Shown: positions 1 through 3,819 of the stretch, piece after piece
How positions within the stretch are numbered: the stretch's first letter is position 1
How the letters are laid out: the number at the start of each line of letters is the position of its first letter
NCBI GenBank assembly: GCA_030618675.1
Contig: JAUXCV010000109.1
Coordinates: 1 to 5,939 of the forward strand
DNA: 5,939 nt
DNA from: Acidimicrobiia bacterium
GTDB taxonomy: Bacteria > Actinomycetota > Acidimicrobiia > Spongiisociales > UBA5794
Direction of reading: 5' to 3'
Notes under the pieces: generated by a model
What the model saw: only the letters and a program-made list of their open reading frames with translations
Told to the model about the DNA's origin: nothing
Databases searched by the model: none
Translations under genes and position numbers: made by a program

Positions 1-16
1 GCCCATAGCAGTAGTC

Positions 17-63
17 CTAACGACAGATAGTGGCGCTACCTCTCGTTAGCAGTGTATCTAACG
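17..63. repeat. Alternating inverted repeats of CTAACG, with a 33-base imperfect palindrome
   Basis: CTAACGA at 17-23 pairs perfectly with TCGTTAG at 43-49. The inner arms CAGATAG (24-30) and CTACCTC (36-42) pair at 5 of 7 positions around a 5-base loop (31-35), giving 12 of 14 pairs overall. A third CTAACG at 58-63 can pair with CGTTAG at 44-49 across an 8-base loop, so two hairpins compete for the same central arm. There is no T-run on either side, so a simple intrinsic terminator is unlikely. It could be a protein-binding site, a recombination site or a structured RNA end. The neighbouring gene to the left lies outside the window, so context is missing. Confidence 0.5.
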
Positions 64-137
64 GGGGGTCGATGTCAACCGAATCGTGGCTCGAGCGAAG
101 CGATCATCGGCGGGCGGCAACTTCCGCTGCGGCACCT

Positions 138-162
138 CAAAATGCAACAGGCGCTGGCCTGT
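138..162 (-). terminator. Probable intrinsic terminator of the XRE regulator gene
   Basis: Read on the minus strand, ACAGGC and GCCTGT form a perfect 6-bp GC-rich stem (147-152 with 157-162) around a 4-base loop. It is followed by TGCATTTTG, a short T-rich tail at 138-146. It lies about 75 bases beyond the stop codon of the minus-strand HTH gene. A second small hairpin, GGCGC-loop-GCGCC at 182-195, sits between the stop and this structure and may add to it. The T-tract is short and interrupted, so the call is moderate. Confidence 0.4.
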
Positions 163-235
163 CCGACGAGATAGGACCGATGGCGCTTCCGCGCCCGCAC
201 CCGAGCCCCGTCACTACCCGTCGTTCAATGGGCCA

Positions 236-544
236 TCAGCTTCCCGGAGGTGCCGAGGAAGCGTTCACGAACTGCAGATTCAGGTTGAGGGATCGACCGA
301 CGCGTGACAGCGTCTCTACGGTCGGGTTGCCATCACCCCGTTCGATGCGGCTGATCTCGCTCTGAGCGATCCCACACATGGACGCAAGCTCAACCTGTGT
401 CAGGCCGCTTCGCTTGCGCTCCGTCAAGATCTGGTTAGCCAGCCGGAACGTGTCGGTGTATTCGTCGAGTACTTGGATCTCCGCTTCATCGGCGGTGGCT
501 CGGTACTCCTCGACGTAGGTTTCGAACGGTCGACCTTCGGGCAT
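236..544 (-). CDS. XRE-family HTH regulator, orphan HigA/HipB-type antitoxin
   Basis: A 102-residue DNA-binding protein. The N-terminal 30 residues are acidic and probably helical. A classic XRE/HTH_3 domain spans about residues 35-93: scaffold helix near LANQILTERKRSGLTQ, then ELASMCGIAQSEISRIERG, with the recognition helix around residues 61-69. The final part (LNLNLQFV) is typical of HigA-like antitoxins that dimerise through a short strand. The ATG at 544 is chosen over an in-frame upstream start at 613 because AGAGG lies 7 bases before it and the promoter at 563-591 lies inside the longer version. HigA-type proteins normally repress their own operon and neutralise a RelE-type toxin. No RelE/HigB gene is visible on either side, so it is either a solitary regulator or a leftover antitoxin. 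Autoregulation is suggested by the palindrome over its promoter. Partner and targets are unknown. Confidence 0.85.
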   Translation of the reverse strand: MPEGRPFETYVEEYRATADEAEIQVLDEYTDTFRLANQILTERKRSGLTQVELASMCGIAQSEISRIERGDGNPTVETLSRVGRSLNLNLQFVNASSAPPGS

Positions 545-562
545 GCGTGCGCCTCTGCCCCG

Positions 563-591
563 AGTATGAGATCTATCACATACTGCGTCAA
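563..591 (-). promoter_or_regulatory. Sigma70-like promoter of the XRE gene, overlapped by a palindromic operator
   Basis: On the minus strand there is TTGACG (586-591), a 17-base spacer and CATACT (563-568), a good -35/-10 pair. Transcription should begin near 556, only about a dozen bases before the ATG at 544, with the AGAGG ribosome site at 552-556. A 22-base palindrome (563-584) covers the -10 and most of the spacer: AGTATG-N10-CATACT, with 9 of 11 base pairs complementary (mismatches at the 7th pair and the centre). Placement and symmetry fit a dimeric HTH repressor that blocks polymerase, most simply the product of the gene itself. This binding is inferred. Confidence 0.65.
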
Positions 592-639
592 GTGAGTTGA
601 TTCCGACGTGCAACTTCCCGTTGTCGCGAGATCAGCGTC

Positions 640-861
640 TCAGCCCCTTCTGGAACCGGGGCCGCTCTCTTCGCTTCCGTTCCGTGAGCGCCCTCGACCG
701 CTTGCTGCTTGAACAAGCGGGTCTTCGTCTTCGATGAGACGAGCGATCTCTCCGGCGGAGTACCCAACGACGCGACCGGTCGATCGTCCACGCGTCGCCA
801 CCACTTTGAGCAAAGTCGCCTCAGGCATCAACTCGAGGAACGCGATCTTCCTCCGCCTCAC
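640..861 (-). CDS. Doubtful small ORF, 73 residues, unknown
   Basis: An open frame from a GTG at 861 (alternative ATG at 828). The first 50 residues read like a folded protein, with GYSAGEIARLIEDEDPLVQ the most protein-like part. Codons there favour G or C at the third position. The last 20 residues are low complexity, rich in Gly, Ser and Arg. No family is recognised. It would lie upstream of the HTH gene and divergent from the peptidase operon, where a toxin partner might be expected, but it does not resemble RelE, ParE, HicA or HipA. No convincing ribosome site is seen. It may be a decayed gene or simply chance. Confidence 0.2.
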   Translation of the reverse strand: MRRRKIAFLELMPEATLLKVVATRGRSTGRVVGYSAGEIARLIEDEDPLVQAASGRGRSRNGSEESGPGSRRG

Positions 862-874
862 CGGACTCGATCGA

Positions 875-913
875 ACCTATTGAAATCCCTCCCAACCTGC
901 GGTATTGATAGGT
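875..913 (+). promoter_or_regulatory. Candidate promoter and operator of the peptidase/PIN operon
   Basis: TTGAAA (880-885) matches the -35 consensus at 5 of 6 positions. After 17 bases comes TATTGA (903-908), a weaker -10. ACCTAT (875-880) and ATAGGT (908-913) form an inverted pair whose starts are 33 bases apart, about three helical turns, flanking the promoter elements. This arrangement would suit a repressor binding both ends, such as the HTH domain of the downstream ImmA/IrrE protein. A separate TTGACG at 913-918 has no good -10 at the right distance. The predicted leader to the start codon is about 60 bases. Half-sites this short can occur by chance. Confidence 0.35.
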
Positions 914-976
914 TGACGAGATTCGAGCCAGCGGGTTTGCCGCGTAATGCGGTGCCTGCCCGACGTATCGGCAAGA

Positions 977-2134
977 ATGGGCACCATGGTTCTGCGTGTA
1001 GACGTCTCTTCAGCCCTCCTTGAGTGGGCGATCGAGCGGTCCGGTATCGACCGGAGTGCCCTTGCGCGTAGGTTCCCCAAGCTTGACGCATGGGAAGCGG
1101 ACACGGTCTCTCCCACTCTGAGGCAACTCGAGGAGTTCGCCAAGGCAACACACACACCCGTGGGTTTCCTGTTCCTCTCCGAACCGCCCGTCGAAACGGT
1201 CCCGATACCGGACTTCCGTACACACGCCGACACGTCGGTGGTCCAGCCGAGCCCTGATCTACTCGACACGATCTACCAGTGTCAGCAACGCCAGGAATGG
1301 TTCCATGATTATGCCCGGGCGAACGGCCTCCCTTCGGTTCCGTTCGTGGGGTCGTGCACCACCGAGACTCCTATCGGCCTCGCCGCATCGAACATGCGCG
1401 AGGTTCTCGGTTTCGACGTCGCCGACCGAGGATCCACGTGGACCGAAGCGCTTGTGCACTTGTCGGAGAACGCTGAACATGCCGGCGTGCTTGTGATGGT
1501 CAACGGCGTCGTGGGTAGCGACACGCACCGGAAGTTGGATCCCCTCGAGTTTCGAGGCTTCGCACTCGTCGACCCGCTCGCACCGGTGATCTTCATCAAT
1601 GGTGCAGACACCAAAGCCGCACAGATCTTCACCCTCGCACATGAACTCGCGCATCTGTGGCTCGGAGAGACGGGCCTCGACGACGTCGTTCCATCGGCAC
1701 GCTCAACCAATGCGATCGAGCGATGGTGCAACCGTGTCGCTGCGGAGTTCCTCGTTCCCGCCGATGCTCTCAGCCAGAACGTCACGTCGAGCAACAACCT
1801 CGTCGCCGACCTCGACCGACTTGCACGGACATTCAAGGTCAGCACACTCGTCATCCTCCGGCGGCTTCGCGAGACCGATCGCATGAGTAGTGACGATTTT
1901 CACGATGCGTATGGCGACGAACTTCAACGAGTGCTCAACCTCGCCTCTCGACTCACCGATACCGGCGGCAACTTCTACAACACCCAACCCGTCCGCGTGA
2001 GCAAGCTATTCGCTCGGTCGATCATCGTCAGCACGCTTGAGGGGCAGACACTGCACCGGGATGCGTTCCGGCTGCTCGGATTCAGGAAACAATCGACCTT
2101 CGATCAACTGACGCATCGCCTCGGAGTGGAGTGA
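977..2134 (+). CDS. XRE HTH domain fused to ImmA/IrrE zinc metallopeptidase (COG2856)
   Basis: A 385-residue two-domain protein (382 if ATG 986 is used). The N-terminal HTH covers about residues 5-75, with the family-typical LARRFPKLDAWEADTVSPT, then a KATHTPVGFLFL segment and PIPDFRT. The peptidase domain carries FTLAHELAH, with HExxH at residues 222-226, and a likely third zinc ligand, Glu257, in the CNRVAAE motif. The C-terminal part keeps GNFYNTQ and EGQTLHRDAFRLLGF, which recur in long COG2856 proteins. In ImmA of ICEBs1 and IrrE/PprI of Deinococcus, such peptidases cleave an HTH repressor on stress; in toxin-antitoxin contexts the HTH-peptidase acts as the antitoxin-like regulator. The start is placed at 977 because alignment-like features begin at VLRVDVSSALL; an upstream in-frame ATG at 947 adds 10 unlikely residues. 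The ribosome site is weak. It is the first gene of an operon overlapping the PIN-like gene. The substrate is unknown; the divergent HTH protein is one candidate. Confidence 0.92.
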   Translation: MGTMVLRVDVSSALLEWAIERSGIDRSALARRFPKLDAWEADTVSPTLRQLEEFAKATHTPVGFLFLSEPPVETVPIPDFRTHADTSVVQPSPDLLDTIYQCQQRQEWFHDYARANGLPSVPFVGSCTTETPIGLAASNMREVLGFDVADRGSTWTEALVHLSENAEHAGVLVMVNGVVGSDTHRKLDPLEFRGFALVDPLAPVIFINGADTKAAQIFTLAHELAHLWLGETGLDDVVPSARSTNAIERWCNRVAAEFLVPADALSQNVTSSNNLVADLDRLARTFKVSTLVILRRLRETDRMSSDDFHDAYGDELQRVLNLASRLTDTGGNFYNTQPVRVSKLFARSIIVSTLEGQTLHRDAFRLLGFRKQSTFDQLTHRLGVE

Positions 2135-2622
2135 TGGCCTACCTGCTGGATGCAAACGTATTCATTCAGGCCAAGAATCTCCACTACGGCTTCGATTTCT
2201 GCCCCGGGTTCTGGCATTGGCTCGACCGGGCCCACGACGAAGGGCAGGTGTTCAGCATTGAGCGAGTCGCAGACGAGATCGCCGGCGGAGCCGACGACCT
2301 GGCCACGTGGGTTGCTGACCGTCCGGCAGGGTTCTTCTTGAGCCCGGACACGGCGCTCGTCCCCAGCCTCCACACCGTGAGTGAGTGGGCCAACGGCGCC
2401 GGGTACGAGCCGGCAGCCCTCTCAACGTTCCTCCAGGTGGCCGACTTCTATCTCATTGCGCATGCGCACGCTCATGGCCACATCGTCGTCACTCACGAGG
2501 TGGCGTCTCACTCGACGAGGCGCATCAAGATTCCAGACGCGTGCATCGCGCTTGATGTGCGCCACATGACGCCTTACGAGATGCTGCGCAGCGAACGGGC
2601 CCGGCTCGTTCTCGGCTCCTAG
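2134..2622 (+). CDS. DUF4411 family PIN-like protein, probable toxin/effector ribonuclease
   Basis: A 162-residue protein of ordinary DUF4411 length. It begins YLLDANVFIQAKN, the first PIN strand with catalytic-type Asp6, and continues with YGFDFCPGFW and VFSIERVADEI (Glu43 or Glu48). TFLQVADFYLIAHAHAHGH contains the third acidic position, Asp104. VVTHE (Glu122), KRIKIP-like RRIKIPDACIAL (Asp135) and MTPYEMLRSERARLVL follow. Acidic residues in these positions are what PIN nucleases use to bind metal and cut RNA. The upstream stop TGA overlaps this ATG (TGATG), and GGAG at 2123-2126 sits 7 bases before it; a GTG at 2131 is a possible start one codon earlier. Tight coupling to an ImmA/IrrE gene is a recurrent arrangement for this family and suggests a toxin controlled by its neighbour. 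RNA target and toxicity are not shown here. Confidence 0.9.
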   Translation: MAYLLDANVFIQAKNLHYGFDFCPGFWHWLDRAHDEGQVFSIERVADEIAGGADDLATWVADRPAGFFLSPDTALVPSLHTVSEWANGAGYEPAALSTFLQVADFYLIAHAHAHGHIVVTHEVASHSTRRIKIPDACIALDVRHMTPYEMLRSERARLVLGS

Positions 2623-2627
2623 CGCGT

Positions 2628-2640
2628 CCCGTCGAACGGG
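2628..2640 (+). terminator. Small hairpin after the PIN-like gene, weak terminator candidate
   Basis: CCCGT (2628-2632) and ACGGG (2636-2640) form a 5-bp stem with a 3-base loop, starting 6 bases after the stop codon. It is GC-rich and well placed to end the two-gene operon, but no T-run follows and the next bases are the start of the direct repeat. It could slow polymerase or be Rho-assisted. Confidence 0.3.
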
Positions 2641-2693
2641 GGTCTAGAACCGCCACCGGTTGTGCCATACGGTGTCACGATGGTTGACATCAC
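2641..2693. repeat. Direct repeat, copy A
   Basis: This 53-base stretch matches 2886-2938 at 41 positions (77%). It includes an uninterrupted 19-base core, ggttgtgccatacggtgtc, at 2658-2676. The copies are 245 bases apart in the same orientation. Both can be read in their local frame as GLE-xxx-VVPYGV-x-M-x-D-x-T, and several differences are at third codon positions. This copy lies immediately after the PIN-like gene. It may be a duplicated recombinase leader or one of two attachment-type sites. Confidence 0.75.
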
Positions 2694-2897
2694 GGATGGA
2701 ATCGTTGATGCCGTGAGGAGAATCGACCCTAGAGACGCGCCAATCCCGGCTGCTCTCCATCCGGAGATGAGCCTGGGTCGCTTCCTCGGGCTACTGCCCT
2801 CGGCACACTCATTGAGCGTCGGATTGCCTCATTCGTCAAGCCCGACCTCGACCTCGGACGGGCCTGTCCCTCACCAACAGACAAGGGTCTGGAATCG
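2680..2897 (+). pseudogene. Possible frameshifted coding remnant between the direct repeats
   Basis: From ATG 2680 a frame reads MVDITDGIVDAVRRIDP and continues plausibly to about GRFLGLLP near 2800, then loses protein character. From about 2793 the frame used by the recombinase becomes protein-like (ALGTLIERRIASFVKPDLD) and stays open into the recombinase gene, although it has no ATG or GTG before 2898 and is closed by a TAG at 2730-2732. A single frameshift near 2795 would join them. No family is recognised. It may be a broken gene, the missing N-terminal part of something fused to the recombinase, or non-coding sequence. Confidence 0.25.
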
Positions 2898-2938
2898 GTG
2901 GTGGTTGTGCCATACGGTGTCGCGATGGGCGATGTCAC
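2886..2938. repeat. Direct repeat, copy B, spanning the recombinase start
   Basis: The second copy of the 53-base repeat; its 19-base identical core is at 2903-2921. The recombinase ATG (2925) lies inside it, so the repeat covers the leader and first codons of that gene. The main block of differences from copy A is at 2898-2902, with others near the 3' end. If the recombinase acts on its own leader, this would be an att-like site. That is inference. Confidence 0.75.
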
Positions 2939-3560
2939 ACAACCGGGATACCACCGCGGACGGGTCCCGGCATCCAAAGGGAAGACCTACCCCGCCGAGA
3001 TCCTCACCCCCGACGAAGTCCGGGCACTGGCCGCACAGTGTTCGACGACGTCGAGCGGCGGGATCAGGCACCGGGCGTTGATCGTGCTCCTCTACCGAAC
3101 CGGCCTGCGAATCAGCGAAGCCCTCGCCCTGCGACCCAAAGACATCAACTTCGAGATCGGATCAGTCACCGTGCTCCACGGAAAAGGCGACCAGTTGCGA
3201 ACCGTCGGAATCGACCCCGGAGCGAATCCCCACATCGAAGCCTGGCTCGAACGCCGCGCGACCCTCAGACCACCAGCCAACGCGCCGCTGTTCTGCACCC
3301 TGAAGGGCGGCCCGCTGGGTTCACCACATGTACGCCGACTGTTGCCCCAACTCGCCCAGCGTGCCGGTATCGAGAAGAGAGTCCACGCCCACGGCTTCCG
3401 CCATACGCACGCCTACGAGTTGATGATGGAAGGCATCCCGATGCCAATCATCCAACAACAGTTGGGTCACGCGTCGCTGGCGTCCACAGACGCCTACCTG
3501 TCTCACATCGCACCGAAGCTCGTTATCGAGACCATGGGAAGACGAGAGTGGAGCCCATGA
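2925..3560 (+). CDS. Tyrosine recombinase/integrase, catalytic domain only
   Basis: A 211-residue phage-integrase-family protein. All active-site residues are present: Arg62 in TGLRISEAL, Lys87 in HGKGDQLRTV, His156 and Arg159 in HGFRHTHA, His182 in LGHAS, and the nucleophile Tyr191 in STDAYLSH. The catalytic domain begins at LTPDEVRAL (about residue 27). Only about 25 residues precede it, so the usual SAM-like core-binding domain of roughly 100 residues is absent. Family members normally cut and rejoin DNA at specific sites, and the N-terminal domain helps clamp the DNA; a short protein may bind differently or need a partner. Starts possible at ATG 2925 or GTG 2898 (220 residues); ATG is preferred because MGDVTQPGYHRG resembles the beginning of short actinobacterial recombinases. 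There is no strong ribosome site. The open frame continuing upstream to 2733 leaves open a truncated longer protein. Confidence 0.88.
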   Translation: MGDVTQPGYHRGRVPASKGKTYPAEILTPDEVRALAAQCSTTSSGGIRHRALIVLLYRTGLRISEALALRPKDINFEIGSVTVLHGKGDQLRTVGIDPGANPHIEAWLERRATLRPPANAPLFCTLKGGPLGSPHVRRLLPQLAQRAGIEKRVHAHGFRHTHAYELMMEGIPMPIIQQQLGHASLASTDAYLSHIAPKLVIETMGRREWSP

Positions 3561-3568
3561 ACAGCGAA

Positions 3569-3607
3569 CTGAGTCCTACTCGCAACCAGGACTAGCGGAC
3601 TCAGGAC
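3569..3607. repeat. Nested inverted repeats just after the recombinase stop codon
   Basis: AGTCCT (3572-3577) pairs with AGGACT (3588-3593) across a 10-base loop. CTGAGT (3569-3574) pairs with ACTCAG (3599-3604), using part of the same arm. CAGGAC also occurs twice directly (3587-3592, 3602-3607). The overlapping arms allow alternative hairpins. It begins 8 bases after the gene end, where a terminator or a recombinase-related site would be expected. No T-run follows. Confidence 0.4.
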
Positions 3608-3819
3608 ACGGCGTTCATCTGTGCCGGCGCGATTCTGAGTGTGTGGCCGGGCCACCGACAAATCGCGACTGCCCTTGAACAAAGCGTCGTTCCTCACAGA
3701 TCGGCGATCATTCGGACGGACGAATTGCACCGTGTCGCGAGCACATCGGGATACCTGCACTGTCGAGGCTGAGAGAGCGGATCGTGGAATCCTGCAACTC
3801 TTGACTTGCGGTGCCCCTC
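3608..3819. other. Convergent intergenic region with no gene seen
   Basis: This stretch separates the 3' ends of the recombinase and the minus-strand channel gene. It holds only weak hairpins: GTGGC-CGG-GCCAC at 3643-3655 and ATTCG-N6-CGAAT at 3710-3725. Neither has a T-tail on either strand. Open frames crossing it show no recognisable protein and are judged to be chance. Confidence 0.5.

Noticed and set aside
17..49. Integron attC recombination site
   Set aside because: The arms CTAAC and GTTAG resemble the attC ends, but the right end GTTAGCA breaks the GTTRRRY consensus, the structure is shorter than known attC sites, and the recombinase in the window lacks the features of an integron IntI.
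30..365. Plus-strand ORF of 111 residues
   Set aside because: It overlaps the 3' end of the well-supported HTH gene on the other strand and has low-complexity, Arg/Ser/Pro-rich sequence.
709..1023. Plus-strand ORF of 104 residues
   Set aside because: It is rich in Arg, His and Pro with no recognisable motif, runs into the start of the peptidase gene, and looks like a chance frame in GC-rich DNA.
2684..2689. Perfect TTGACA as a promoter for the recombinase
   Set aside because: No acceptable -10 lies 16-18 bases downstream, and the matching bases in the second repeat copy are different.
3038..3595. Plus-strand ORF of 185 residues overlapping the recombinase
   Set aside because: It is in another frame of the recombinase, whose full catalytic motif set shows which frame is used; the product is Arg/Pro-rich shadow sequence.
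3643..3655. GTGGC-CGG-GCCAC hairpin as a bidirectional terminator
   Set aside because: The stem is only 5 bp with a 3-base loop and neither strand has a T-tract after it.
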